Origin: Pseudomonas fluorescens
GTDB taxonomy: Bacteria > Pseudomonadota > Gammaproteobacteria > Pseudomonadales > Pseudomonadaceae
Length of the DNA: 64,000 nt
Assembly (NCBI GenBank): GCA_902825215.1
Contig: LR782234.1
Coordinates: 3,038,001 to 3,102,000, forward strand
Reading direction: 5' to 3'
Both the position numbers and the translations under genes were made by a program. The notes beneath the pieces are model-generated. The model did no database searches. It was given only the letters and a program-made list of their open reading frames with translations, and had not been told where the DNA came from. Positions 37,689-46,786 of this stretch are shown in pieces. Each line of letters opens with the position of its first letter. Position 1 is the stretch's first letter.

Positions 37689-38397
37689 AGCTTGCGTCTT
37701 TGTTGTTGGTCAGCAGGTGATCTGCAGAGTCCAATGAGATAAAGCTCTTCGGATGCTTCGCCTGGAGATAAATTTTCTGTGCTTGTTCTATCGACACAAC
37801 GCTATCCACGGGAGAATGGAAAATAAGCAATGCGCGTTGAAGATTGGCGATGTTTTCATCCTGCCGCTGGGCCTCGATGTCATCGAGGAACTGCTTCTTT
37901 ATCGTGAATTCTCGACCTGCGAGCATGACCTTGAATTCGCCAAAGTCTCTTATCGAGTCAACATCGCTTCTGAATTGCTTCATAACGTGGGCAGCTTCAG
38001 CAGGGGCCCCAATAGTCACGACGCCCTTCGCTTCTGGGATGTGCTTCGCTGCCGCTATCACTGCGGCTCCGCCCAAGCTATGACCAATTAAAATCGAGGG
38101 GGCTTGGTATGTATTACGCAGAAATTCTGCTGCGGCTACCAGGTCGGCGACGTTAGATGAAAAGTTGCTATTCGAAAAGTCTCCTTCACTACTACCCAGG
38201 CCAGTGAAGTCAAAACGAAGTACCGCTACATTGTTGTCTACCAAAGCCTTCGAAATTCGTGCAGCTGCCTTGATATCTTTTCCACACGTAAAGCAATGTG
38301 CGAACAGCGCGTATGCGCTAGGTGCCTCGGGAGCTTCAAGAAGGCCAGATAGACTGATGCCTTGAAGATTTTGGAATGTGATCATCTGTTTGTTCAT
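37645..38397 (-). CDS. Alpha/beta hydrolase, stand-alone form of the hydrolase-OsmC fusion family
   Basis: 250 aa. The nucleophile elbow is GHSLGG (Ser about residue 104), with Asp in the HSPVDSVV region and His in SADHLL. The sequence resembles the N-terminal half of the common two-domain alpha/beta hydrolase-OsmC protein, but it stops right where the OsmC half would begin (AWSSRYL then stop). AAGGAAG precedes the ATG. Palindrome C lies 80 bases upstream. A separate OsmC gene sits behind palindrome A. Confidence 0.85.
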   Translation of the reverse strand: MNKQMITFQNLQGISLSGLLEAPEAPSAYALFAHCFTCGKDIKAAARISKALVDNNVAVLRFDFTGLGSSEGDFSNSNFSSNVADLVAAAEFLRNTYQAPSILIGHSLGGAAVIAAAKHIPEAKGVVTIGAPAEAAHVMKQFRSDVDSIRDFGEFKVMLAGREFTIKKQFLDDIEAQRQDENIANLQRALLIFHSPVDSVVSIEQAQKIYLQAKHPKSFISLDSADHLLTNNKDASYVASCITAWSSRYL

Positions 38398-38476
38398 GCG
38401 AAATCTTCCTTACCTGTTTAGCAGCCCCTAGCCTTGAGCGAGGTAAGCTCGGAAGGTGCAAGCGATTAAGCAAAGG

Positions 38477-38494
38477 CTACCATCCAGTTGGTAG
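38477..38494 (-). promoter_or_regulatory. CTACCA palindrome C, upstream of the alpha/beta hydrolase
   Basis: CTACCATCCAGTTGGTAG, differing from site B at one position in the centre and flanked by the same G and GC. The remaining gap (38398-38861) holds no gene. Confidence 0.65.
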
Positions 38495-38861
38495 GCTATC
38501 AAGGATTTTGTTTTCCTCGTATTCGTGTCAGGTTGGGGCACTGATGACTCTTGGTGGCCTGAAGGGCTGGACTGAAAATCAGGGCGGTGCCAAGCGCGGC
38601 TGGCACCCACGGGAATGCGGCGGATTTGGTATGGAAGCGTCGACGCTTAAATCGCGTCCCACTTAGCGCTTTTGATAATTTCGTCTGCTGCATTCGGCAG
38701 CGATTACTATCGCGTTACACGCAATGCGGTCAGTGTCACGCTGAAAAAAAGATCTCCTGCAGCAGGTGTTCCGCATTGGCGGAAACACGATCTGGTATAT
38801 CGCTTACACTCATGCAAGCGTCCCGTTTGCTTGGTGAGGGTTTTTCTCTAAGGGAGGACAT

Positions 38862-39272
38862 TTGAACGTCAATTGGGAAGGATTGCTGCCGATTCGCGGC
38901 GAGGTCATCGTCATCGAGGACAATCCAACTTTGCAGTCGCTCATGACCGATATCATGGCTGAGATTGGCGCGAAGACTATCTCTTTCGTTACGGCGGATG
39001 ATGCGTTGACCTACCTGCTCGAAGCACATGGTGAGTGCGCTTTAGTAATCGCCGATCATGGGGTACCTGGACAAGTCCAAGGCATCGAATTCATAGAAAT
39101 GGTTAAAGGTAGGTGGCCACACATCGCTGCGATCCTTACCTCGGGTTATCTGATCGAGAGCTCCGCAGTACCAGCTCAAACTACTTACCTCCACAAGCCT
39201 TGGTCACTGGAAGAAATGGTGGTTGCAGTTGCGGAGCTTCTTCAGCCTGGCGACCCGATTACGAAGCGATGA
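38862..39272 (+). CDS. Orphan response-regulator receiver protein
   Basis: 136 aa, only a CheY-like receiver. Acidic pocket in VIVIEDNP, phospho-acceptor Asp in LVIADHGVPG, Thr/Ser in LTSGYL, Lys in YLHKPWS. TTG start with GGGAGG seven bases upstream. It has no output domain and no kinase gene nearby; it probably relays or buffers phosphate for a kinase elsewhere. Confidence 0.88.
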   Translation: MNVNWEGLLPIRGEVIVIEDNPTLQSLMTDIMAEIGAKTISFVTADDALTYLLEAHGECALVIADHGVPGQVQGIEFIEMVKGRWPHIAAILTSGYLIESSAVPAQTTYLHKPWSLEEMVVAVAELLQPGDPITKR

Positions 39273-39647
39273 AGCTGACTCTAATTTGTGCAGTGAAGTG
39301 GGTCACAGTCTGGTACCGAGAGCCCTCGCTAGCACGCTATCGTTGATAGCGAATCAGGCTTCATTATACGCCGCGCAGTTCGTACGGCCTATCACCAGGT
39401 CGCTTATCGAACTGGTTGAGCCACAGCTGAGTTTTTTCCTGCTCCTGAAGAAGGGACTGCATCATCCTGATCCCTCAAATTGCTGGGTGCGTTGGTTAAG
39501 CAGGGCTTTGCGCGCCCTAGCATAAGCCAACGGTATCGGACTGGTAGGAGTTGGCCGTTCTGGGAGCAGAAGAGTTCTGTGGTGTCACATTGCAATTTTT
39601 GGCAGAGGGCTTAATCTCGGATTCTCTGTGTACCACGGACAGCCTTT
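39273..39647. other. Gap before the AAA_13 gene
   Basis: No gene seen. Likely left boundary of accessory DNA and promoter of the ATPase gene. Confidence 0.35.
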
Positions 39648-41831
39648 GTGATTGAGAATCTGCTCATACGCGGCGTATCAAGCTATTCGCCTAACTCCCC
39701 GACCCTCATAGGCCCTCTCAAGCGTGTGAGCATGCTTTACGGGCAAAATGGCACCGGTAAGAGCACGATTGGCAACTACCTGCAAATGCCAGGTGAGGCA
39801 TGCTATCGAGGGTGCAGCATGGTGCCTGCTGACCTTGAGCGTGAAATATTGGTCTACAACCACACCTTCATGGAGATGAACTTCCACGAAGACGTAGCGC
39901 AACCTGGGGTGTTTACACTCAACGCTGGCAACATCGAGGCCGAGAATGCTCTGAATGCAGCGCAGGCCGAAATCAAGTTACTGTCGACCCAGCAAGAGGA
40001 GGAGATGGCCAAGGGCAAGGCGAGTAAGGCGGCCCGAGACACTGAGAAGCAGGTATTGAAAGACGGCCTGTGGAAGCTCAAAACACCATTCGATGGCTCA
40101 CCCTTGGCCTACTGCTTTCAAGGTGTGAACACCAAAGAGCGTCTGCTGGAGAGGATCCAGGCTACCTCTGAAGTGCCGGATGCTGTTACCACTGCCGAAT
40201 TGATGGCAGAGGCCACTGAGCTTCAGGCGGCCACGGACGCGCAGTTGCCCTCTATTTCGCTTGTCGGTTTCCCAAGCTCCGAGCTTGAGTCTAACCCTAT
40301 TTTCAGGGAGATCATCACGGGCACAGACAACTCCTACTTGGCAGGTCTCATCCACGCGCTCGGCCATTCGGACTGGGTTCAGCATGCGCTGACATTTCCC
40401 CCCATCGATGGCGATTTATGCCCGTTCTGTCAGCAGCCGTTACCGGATGGTTTTCATGGCGAGATTGCCAAGATCTTCGACAAGACCTACGAGCAGCGCA
40501 TACGTGACCTAACGAACCTGCAACGCCGTTACATCGGAGCTGTTGAGCAAACGCTGCAGCGCCTGCGTAGTCCGAGCTATCAGCAACCTTCGTTTCAACT
40601 GGCCATCTCAAACCTAACCGCAGCGCTTCAGCGCAACGTTCAGACTATCGAGAAAAAGATAGCCAGCCCGTCGATCGTGGTTGAGCTTGAGTCCAGCGCA
40701 GGTTTGGTTGAAGCCTTGAATGAGTGCATTACAGTCGAACAGGAAAAAATTGACGCCTTCAACCTCAAGGTCAAAAACAAGCAGGTTCATCTGGCCCAGA
40801 TCAAGGATCAATTCTGGGGCGTGCTCAGAACTTCAGCTGGTGCATTGCTGGATCATTACGCTCAAGAGGATCAGGAGCTAGCCCTAGCTCAGCAAAAAGC
40901 CAGGGACAATATTGAGACGCTACGGGTCAAGGCCAGGGCTGAGCGCGAAATTATCGCCCAGTCTAGGGCCGCGATCACGAATATCGACCAGTCGGTTGAC
41001 AGCATCAACCACTGGCTGCGCATCCTCGGCCTCAAAGGTTTTGAGCTGACCAAGGAGGAAGGAGATGTTCCTCAATACAGGCTGCAGCGGCCCCAGCAAC
41101 GCGCCGGTGTATTCAAAACGCTGAGTGAGGGCGAGAAAACGCTCATCTCGTTTTTGTACTTTCTGGAAGTCTGCAATGGTGAGCTGAACGCGACTGCGGG
41201 AAGGTTGATCAGCGACCGCATCATCGTGATCGATGATCCCATTTCAAGCTTGTCCCACAATTTCGTGTATGACATTGCCTCCCTGATCAAGCGTCATGTG
41301 ATCAGCCCGAACACCCGCTTCCAGCAGGTGATTATCCTGACCCACAACCTGTTTTTCTTTCACGAGATGGTCAAGCTCATGAACGAAGACGGAGGACGTG
41401 GCCGGGGTAACGGTGGTCAGCAGGAAGGCCAGTTGGCGCTGTTCCGGATCACCAAGTCCGAGTACAGCGCAGTGGTTGCGATGCAGCCCAAGGAGATCCA
41501 GAACGACTATCAATCTTTCTGGCAGGCCATCAAGGACGCCTTGAGTGGTCGCACCTCGGCCACCGTCATCCCGAACATGATGCGAAATATCCTGGAGTAC
41601 TACTTCACGTTCGTGCACCGTCAGGACAAGCTTGCCAAGGCGCTCGAAGACCTGAGCGATGAAGATCCACAATTCCGCTCGTTGTATCGCTACATCAACC
41701 GCGAGTCCCACGCTGATGCTGTGAACATCACTGATTTTGGTGAGATCGACCCGGCGGTGTACGTCGAGCGCTTCCGCCAGGTGTTTGTCAAAACGGAATT
41801 TCAGGAGCATTACGACAAGATGATGGGGTAG
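39648..41831 (+). CDS. AAA_13-type ATPase (RloC/PrrC-like) with HEPN-like C-terminus, candidate defence protein
   Basis: 727 aa from GTG. Walker A GQNGTGKST at residues 32-40. A long coiled coil carries a zinc-hook-like C-x-x-C (CPFCQQPLPDG, about 260). The ABC signature LSEGEKT, Walker B IIVIDDPISSLS and switch His LTHNLFFF follow. This layout is the AAA_13 family that includes anticodon nucleases PrrC and RloC. The last 130 residues contain MRNILEYYFTFV and YRYINRESHAD, resembling the C-terminal helical domain of these proteins. A nuclease activity is not proven by the motifs. No restriction genes flank it, so it would be a stand-alone system. Confidence 0.82.
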   Translation: MIENLLIRGVSSYSPNSPTLIGPLKRVSMLYGQNGTGKSTIGNYLQMPGEACYRGCSMVPADLEREILVYNHTFMEMNFHEDVAQPGVFTLNAGNIEAENALNAAQAEIKLLSTQQEEEMAKGKASKAARDTEKQVLKDGLWKLKTPFDGSPLAYCFQGVNTKERLLERIQATSEVPDAVTTAELMAEATELQAATDAQLPSISLVGFPSSELESNPIFREIITGTDNSYLAGLIHALGHSDWVQHALTFPPIDGDLCPFCQQPLPDGFHGEIAKIFDKTYEQRIRDLTNLQRRYIGAVEQTLQRLRSPSYQQPSFQLAISNLTAALQRNVQTIEKKIASPSIVVELESSAGLVEALNECITVEQEKIDAFNLKVKNKQVHLAQIKDQFWGVLRTSAGALLDHYAQEDQELALAQQKARDNIETLRVKARAEREIIAQSRAAITNIDQSVDSINHWLRILGLKGFELTKEEGDVPQYRLQRPQQRAGVFKTLSEGEKTLISFLYFLEVCNGELNATAGRLISDRIIVIDDPISSLSHNFVYDIASLIKRHVISPNTRFQQVIILTHNLFFFHEMVKLMNEDGGRGRGNGGQQEGQLALFRITKSEYSAVVAMQPKEIQNDYQSFWQAIKDALSGRTSATVIPNMMRNILEYYFTFVHRQDKLAKALEDLSDEDPQFRSLYRYINRESHADAVNITDFGEIDPAVYVERFRQVFVKTEFQEHYDKMMG

Positions 41832-42114
41832 CGCCTGCTTATCTCTTGAGCCAAGGCATGGGGCACGACGTGCGTGGTCGCTTGCAGCGGATTTTTCAGA
41901 TCGACGGCTACTCCTAGGACTCATTTGCTGAGAATGCGCCGAGAGTGAATCATTTTATCCTTTCGCTAGGCTTTCCAGGCTCTGGCTGCCCTGATAGCAT
42001 TGCGCCTGCAGCTACCACCCACGGACTCTCCTTCCTGCCTGTCATTCATCTGCTCGCTTTGCACGTGGTGTAAAGGCTATCAGCGGCCCGCTGAGATCAG
42101 ATGGAGAATACGCC

Positions 42115-42219
42115 ATGAACAATCATGGAAAAGTTGTCCTGGTTCGCCAGTACAACCGTTTCCGGTTCGGGCAGTGGGAAACCGTGTGCATGCACATGCG
42201 ATCCCTTCCGCGCCGTTAA
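42115..42219 (+). CDS. 34-aa small protein
   Basis: Very short gene: MNNHGKVVLVRQYNRF then RFGQWETVC and basic C-terminus ending SLPRR. GGAG lies nine bases before the ATG. The basic, aromatic-rich composition and good start site suggest a real small protein, perhaps nucleic-acid binding. No family assigned. Confidence 0.45.
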   Translation: MNNHGKVVLVRQYNRFRFGQWETVCMHMRSLPRR

Positions 42220-42366
42220 TTTGAACGTACCTCGGTGGTAGCTGCACCTCCCTTCAGTTTTGATTCTCATCTCTTCGTTGCCAGGTTACGTCAGTCCATA
42301 CCTACCGCTGCAGTAGGTAGGGCGCGGGGGGCGGGTTATGGCAGCTGTTTGCATCCCCGAGCGACC

Positions 42367-42885
42367 TTAGTTCTGCTGTTTTCGGTGATCATCGCCGAGC
42401 TCCGGCTTCACAATATCGCGGATGTCGTAGAGCTTGAGGCTCACCTCATGAAGCTTGCTGATGAACTCGTCCAACAGTTCATTGGTGACGTCAAAGTCTC
42501 GATTTTTCTTGTCCATTCGACGGTGCAGTATTTGCTGGTTGGCCTCGTCGGTGATCGGGTAGGCATGCACAATATCTGATCGCCTGGTGTTCAGCGCCTG
42601 GAACATGTCGGCGGCTACCCTGCCAATGGGCCCCACCGCCGGCAGTGTTTTCTTGGCTTTTTTAAGGCTAGCGCGGAAACCGTCTAATATTTCGCCGCCG
42701 GTTTTCGCTTGAAGCTCCGTACGATCTACGCGCGGATCCATATGGTGGGCGACTTCGGCCATAAAGCTGCTCAGCGAAGCAAAGCCATACAGCGCGACGC
42801 CTAGTTGATAAATGTATCCATCGTCAGCAGGCAGTGCGAGACGGGTGAGTCGTCTGATGTCGTGAGTGTTTAGCTCGGTTGTCAT
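42367..42885 (-). CDS. HEPN-like protein of unknown function
   Basis: 172 aa, mostly helical and soluble. It contains R102-S-D-I-V-H107, the R-x4-H motif of HEPN ribonucleases and related dimer interfaces, in LNTRRSDIVHAYPI. It is followed downstream by a unique membrane protein on the other side of a short gap. Candidate RNase or structural HEPN; no obvious antitoxin partner is adjacent. Confidence 0.6.
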   Translation of the reverse strand: MTTELNTHDIRRLTRLALPADDGYIYQLGVALYGFASLSSFMAEVAHHMDPRVDRTELQAKTGGEILDGFRASLKKAKKTLPAVGPIGRVAADMFQALNTRRSDIVHAYPITDEANQQILHRRMDKKNRDFDVTNELLDEFISKLHEVSLKLYDIRDIVKPELGDDHRKQQN

Positions 42886-42974
42886 GGTCGTATTTAAGCT
42901 GCCTGATCAGGTACGGTAGAAGCCGGATTCAGTGCTGCGAACCCGGACTGTATTTTGCCGGCGGAAGACTTGAG

Positions 42975-43436
42975 TTATTTGAGCTTGCTGCGCAGCCAGC
43001 TCATCACATCGATCAAGATTCTCAGCTTGCGATAGAAGTTGTCCGCGTCGATCAGGAAACCCAGTTCCTTGCGAAGCTGCGCTATCTCGCCCATCACAGC
43101 CTTGTACCTATCGGTGCCAGCCTGGCCTGCGGCAACCATCTCCCGCTCAACCTCGGACAACCGGCGGTGCCAGGCAATATCGACTGAATGGAGCACGAAA
43201 TGGCGGCGATTGAATATTCGGTGCTTGCCGAGCAAAAACAGGTAGGCGCCAAAGCCTGTTAGAAAGATCTGCAGCGAGCTGATCTCAAGCCCCAGAGCGT
43301 TCAGGAGCTGGGCGATCTGTGGCGTTTGCCAGCAGCCGACCGCGAACAGCACCGGCCATGTGGCAATTGCGAACAGGGCTTCTTTCGTGTGTGGATAGTG
43401 GGCCAGTTTAGTGGGCGGGAAACGCAGACGGGTCAT
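42975..43436 (-). CDS. Membrane protein with C-terminal helical tail
   Basis: 153 aa from ATG 43436, which has GGAG five bases upstream (ATG 43487 is possible but weaker). Two hydrophobic helices: about 22-42 (ALFAIATWPVLFAVGCW) and 55-75 (SLQIFLTGFGAYLFLLG). The rest is a charged cytoplasmic helical region. No family recognised. It precedes the HEPN-like gene in the same direction and may form a pair with it. Confidence 0.6.
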   Translation of the reverse strand: MTRLRFPPTKLAHYPHTKEALFAIATWPVLFAVGCWQTPQIAQLLNALGLEISSLQIFLTGFGAYLFLLGKHRIFNRRHFVLHSVDIAWHRRLSEVEREMVAAGQAGTDRYKAVMGEIAQLRKELGFLIDADNFYRKLRILIDVMSWLRSKLK

Positions 43437-44326
43437 GGCAGCTCCTGGTGGAAGGCTGTCCTGGCCGATGGGCCAGGACTCACTCAAGCTTCCGGTTTTG
43501 TGTGGAGGCGTTGCAACTCATGTGGTTGCAGTTACTACCACCCGCACTCCTGGCCTCTGCTGAGAGGCTAAAAACTGTCTGATCTGTGCCTACAGTCGCC
43601 CGGTCTATACTCACCTTCGTAGCGGTCGTCTCTAGGTTTTAGCTGTGCTTTTATACAGCATTCCTATCAGCGACCATTATGCAGTCTCTTGCGTCACCCT
43701 GGTCAGTTAGGAGGAGAGGGATTGTGTGAGTGAGCCCAAGCGGGGGAGCTTGATTCGTACAAACGGTGAACTATGACGGGCCGTGGTCGAGGGGGGTTGC
43801 TCGCTCTTTTGCGCCGATCACCAGAGAATGGTACCCCGTCACCGGTGCTCGTTTATGCCTGAGCACAACACCTATCTGCCAGAGCCAAGTCGAAGCCCTA
43901 TGCAACCTGATGACCAACTCACCACCTTGACCGTGCTCGATTGTGATGTGACTGATGAGGCAGCTACAACTCATTTGCACGGCCATTCTGACTCAACCTT
44001 GGTTACTTAGAATGGTAATGGGGGCAGCTGCTACGGAGTCGTAGCTCGATAGCCATGCTGTAGTGGAGGCGGTCGTGGCGATGGATCGCTAGAAATCCCG
44101 CCTGAGATTTGAGCGTTTGGCGAAGGCAGCTGACCCAGCGTTAGTGCTTAAATTGACGATGGCTAAAATGACTCGCACGCCAATTGACCACGTCGATTTT
44201 TGGCTCCGTTTGAGTCGGGAAGGTTAAGGCTGTAAACCTACTTTTTGATCAGTAAACCGTCGTGGTTAACAGGTAAGAAAAGTGGTTAACAAGGTCTCTA
44301 AAACCTCCTATAGGTGGACGTTCTAG
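43437..44326. other. Long gene-poor stretch left of the integrase
   Basis: 890 bases with no convincing gene; open frames in both strands overlap each other and lack ribosome sites. It contains two 10-base direct repeats (44262 and 44282). Such stretches next to an integrase often hold the attachment site. Confidence 0.4.
44262..44291 (+). repeat. Tandem short direct repeat near the integrase
   Basis: GTGGTTAACA at 44262-44271 and again at 44282-44291, spaced 20 bases start to start (about two helical turns). Possible integrase arm-type or accessory-protein site. Confidence 0.4.
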
Positions 44327-44566
44327 CTAATGATCGGGACTCGACTCACCGGGGTGGTCATGCTCGTAACCCGTCTTCTGACTTCTGGCCAAGGTTGGGC
44401 TGGGAGGAGATGCCGTACCTAGCGCTTTACATCGTAGCAAAAGCCTCTCGATGGCTCGGTGCACCTCCTGTTTTTCGGTGTGTCTGAAGTCGCTTTCCCC
44501 AGGGATGTGCCAGGAGCAGCCATTAGCGAACTGGCATGCCCGATTATCTCCAAGCCTCCCTGACAT
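44327..44566 (-). CDS. Small hypothetical protein downstream of the integrase
   Basis: 79 aa; ATG five bases after the integrase stop, same strand. Contains a helical charged stretch (HTEKQEVHRAIERLLLRCKA). No family recognised; coupling to the integrase would make it a candidate accessory factor, but the call is weak. Confidence 0.3.
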   Translation of the reverse strand: MSGRLGDNRACQFANGCSWHIPGESDFRHTEKQEVHRAIERLLLRCKALGTASPPSPTLARSQKTGYEHDHPGESSPDH

Positions 44567-44571
44567 TAAGA

Positions 44572-45531
44572 TTAGGCATCATGAGACTTCAGCAACGCAG
44601 CGCCTGCCCGCGCGGCCAAGCCGCCAAATGACATGCCCGCGTCCACGTAACGAAGCGCCGACTTCATATCCTTCCAGCCCACATAGCTCATCAATCCCTT
44701 GATGTCCCAGCCGTTGGCCGACGCCCAGGTCGCAAAGCCTCGTCGCATCGAGTGGGTGCTATACAGTTCCTCAGGCAACCCGGCATCCTTGAAGATGCGG
44801 CGCAGCATGGGGATCAAGCTATGAGGTTGGATGGCGTTGTCCGCAAGATTTCCCCACCGATCCAGGCGGCGGAACACAGGCCCCTTGGCAATACCGGCTA
44901 CGGTGATCCAGTTGATGTAGGCCTCAACCGGGCAGAGCATCGTCAGCGCCGGCGTCTGGAAGGTCGTTCCTTCATGCTGGCGATCACCCTTGGTGTGAGG
45001 TAGGAAGAACGTGATGCCTTCACCACTAAGGGCTTGTGTGTTCTCTACCGTGAGCCTGGCCAGCTCGTCCCCGCGAAATCCCCGCCAGAATCCGATCAGC
45101 ACCATCGCAATCGAGCGTCGGTGGCGCAGCAGCGTCTTGTAGTCACCACGATCGAGCGCAGCAGCGGCTTCTGCTTCAAGCCATTTCACAGCCTGCTCGA
45201 GATGTCTAAGTAAAAGGGGGGCGGCTTGCTTGATCTGCGCGGGATGCATGACACGGATGCCCTTGATCATCTGCCGCACATTGGGCGTCTTGGTTGGGTC
45301 TGGGAATCCCTGTGTGATGTGCCACTGCGCCAGCGCGGCCAACCGCTGTTTGAGCGTGCTGATTGCATGCTTGTCGGCGTACTCGGCCAAGTAGCGAACG
45401 ATACCGTCGCCGGTGGTGGGCAGGTAGCCACCCCACGTCACTTCGAAGTGCTCGATCGCAGCCCGGTAGCTTTTGCGAGTGTTTTCCCGGGTGCCTGCTT
45501 TGAGGTACCGATCAGCCTTGTCCATCGCCAT
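44572..45531 (-). CDS. Tyrosine recombinase/integrase
   Basis: 319 aa. The N-terminal SAM-like core-binding domain covers about 10-100 (RENTRKSYRAAIEHFEVTWG). The catalytic domain has Arg in GFWRGFRGDELARL, a Lys in the beta hairpin (HTKGDRQHEG), H-x-x-R in THSMRRGFATWA, a late hydrophilic WKDM box, and Tyr in ALRYVDA. It should integrate or excise the surrounding island. It is divergent from the kfrA-like gene; no tRNA gene is visible next to it. Confidence 0.9.
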   Translation of the reverse strand: MAMDKADRYLKAGTRENTRKSYRAAIEHFEVTWGGYLPTTGDGIVRYLAEYADKHAISTLKQRLAALAQWHITQGFPDPTKTPNVRQMIKGIRVMHPAQIKQAAPLLLRHLEQAVKWLEAEAAAALDRGDYKTLLRHRRSIAMVLIGFWRGFRGDELARLTVENTQALSGEGITFFLPHTKGDRQHEGTTFQTPALTMLCPVEAYINWITVAGIAKGPVFRRLDRWGNLADNAIQPHSLIPMLRRIFKDAGLPEELYSTHSMRRGFATWASANGWDIKGLMSYVGWKDMKSALRYVDAGMSFGGLAARAGAALLKSHDA

Positions 45532-45605
45532 TGGCCTTCAAAAATCTGCGTGATTCCAGCATTTCACACATACCCCGACAGCTAAAGGTCTTTTCACGGG
45601 TGAAG

Positions 45606-45630
45606 AAGCCATAAACTTATATTATGGCTT
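45606..45630. promoter_or_regulatory. Inverted repeat between integrase and KfrA-like gene
   Basis: AAGCCATAA / TTATGGCTT, perfect 9-bp arms, 7-base AT-rich spacer. Lies upstream of the integrase start (76 bases) on the opposite strand; candidate regulator site. Confidence 0.5.
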
Positions 45631-45681
45631 TCTACAGATTGAATTTTATATTAATCAGTCTGATGATAAAGTGTCACGTAA

Positions 45682-45696
45682 TTACATGACATGTAA
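45682..45696 (+). promoter_or_regulatory. Palindrome upstream of the KfrA-like gene
   Basis: TTACATG-A-CATGTAA, perfect 7-bp arms, 27 bases before the ATG. KfrA proteins bind inverted repeats in their own promoters, so this is a candidate autoregulatory operator. Confidence 0.6.
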
Positions 45697-45722
45697 CACA
45701 GAATGAAATCGTAGGAGACTCC

Positions 45723-46784
45723 ATGGCTCGTGGCGGCATAAACAAAGCGATAGTGCAAAAAGCGAGGCAATCTCTACTCGCAAAGGGAGCGTACCCCAGC
45801 ATTGATGCCGTGCGCGTGGAACTGGGGAATACCGGGTCGAAGACAACCATCGCCCGATATCTCAAAGAGATCGAATCCTTCGATCCGCGCCCGCCATCCT
45901 CTCGGGAGCGCATGAGCGAAGAGCTTTCAGCGATGGTTGGAAACCTTTTGGATCGGCTTATGGAAGAGGGTGGTGAGTCGATAGAGCAGGCTCGATCAGC
46001 CTTTGAGTCGCAACGGGTAGTCCTTGAGGGGCAGATCGCTAATTTACAGTCCGAGCTGACCGCAGCGCGCCGGCAGCTGGACACGCAGCAAGCCGCGATT
46101 GAAACTCAAACCGCTGACCTTCAAACCACGCGGTCTTCGCTCCAAGCCGAGCTGACGCGTAACGCCGGGATCAGCCAGCGCTGTAGTGATCTTGAAGCCT
46201 TGGTCGCTGATAGGGATAAACAGATCCAGTCCCTCGAAGAGAAGCATGTTCACGCGCGTGGCGCGCTGGAGCATTACCGGGAGTCTGTGAAGGAACAGCG
46301 CGATCAGGATCAGCGTCGGCACGAATCGCAGCTTCGCGAGGCACAGGTAGAGCAGCGCAAGCTTCAGGAAACCTTGGCCCTGAAACAGGACGACGTGACA
46401 CGCCTGAATCGCGATAACGAGCGGTTACTGGGAGAGTCCCGCCAGCAGACCAAGACACTACATGCCCATGAGGCCCGCATTGAGGCTCTGACCGCCGAGA
46501 TCCAAGGTTTGAAGATGGCCGAAGCGAAGTCCGCTGGCGTAACCGAGCAGCTTCGGGAGCAGTTAGCTGCACTTAGGCAGGACGCAAAGGCTCTCAATGA
46601 GGCCGCAGCCAAAAGTAGCGAGCGCGAACTAGAGGTAAGGCTGCTGCTTACGTCTGCTCAAGCTGAGAATCAACAACTGCGGCGTGACCTGTCCATTGCG
46701 GATGAAAGAAGCAAGATCGATGGCGCAGCCGCTTCTACACCTTCAAGCCCAGGCATTAGGCCCTCAAAGACGCCGAGGAAGTGA
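45723..46784 (+). CDS. KfrA-like DNA-binding coiled-coil protein
   Basis: 353 aa. N-terminal KfrA_N domain (residues about 1-80: GGINKAIVQKARQSLLAKGA followed by YPSIDAVRVELGN). The rest is a long coiled coil rich in E, Q and R (about 85-330). Plasmid KfrA proteins bind their promoter and help partitioning; chromosomal copies next to integrases are common in Pseudomonas islands and may regulate integration. It is divergent from the integrase with a 190-base gap carrying two palindromes. Confidence 0.85.
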   Translation: MARGGINKAIVQKARQSLLAKGAYPSIDAVRVELGNTGSKTTIARYLKEIESFDPRPPSSRERMSEELSAMVGNLLDRLMEEGGESIEQARSAFESQRVVLEGQIANLQSELTAARRQLDTQQAAIETQTADLQTTRSSLQAELTRNAGISQRCSDLEALVADRDKQIQSLEEKHVHARGALEHYRESVKEQRDQDQRRHESQLREAQVEQRKLQETLALKQDDVTRLNRDNERLLGESRQQTKTLHAHEARIEALTAEIQGLKMAEAKSAGVTEQLREQLAALRQDAKALNEAAAKSSERELEVRLLLTSAQAENQQLRRDLSIADERSKIDGAAASTPSSPGIRPSKTPRK

Positions 46785-46786
46785 GC

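Noticed and set aside
43771..44010. Overlapping frames on both strands left of the integrase
   Set aside because: Neither has a ribosome site or a family; likely noncoding.
43437..44330. tRNA gene as attachment site of the integrase
   Set aside because: No tRNA-like T-arm or cloverleaf was found by eye.
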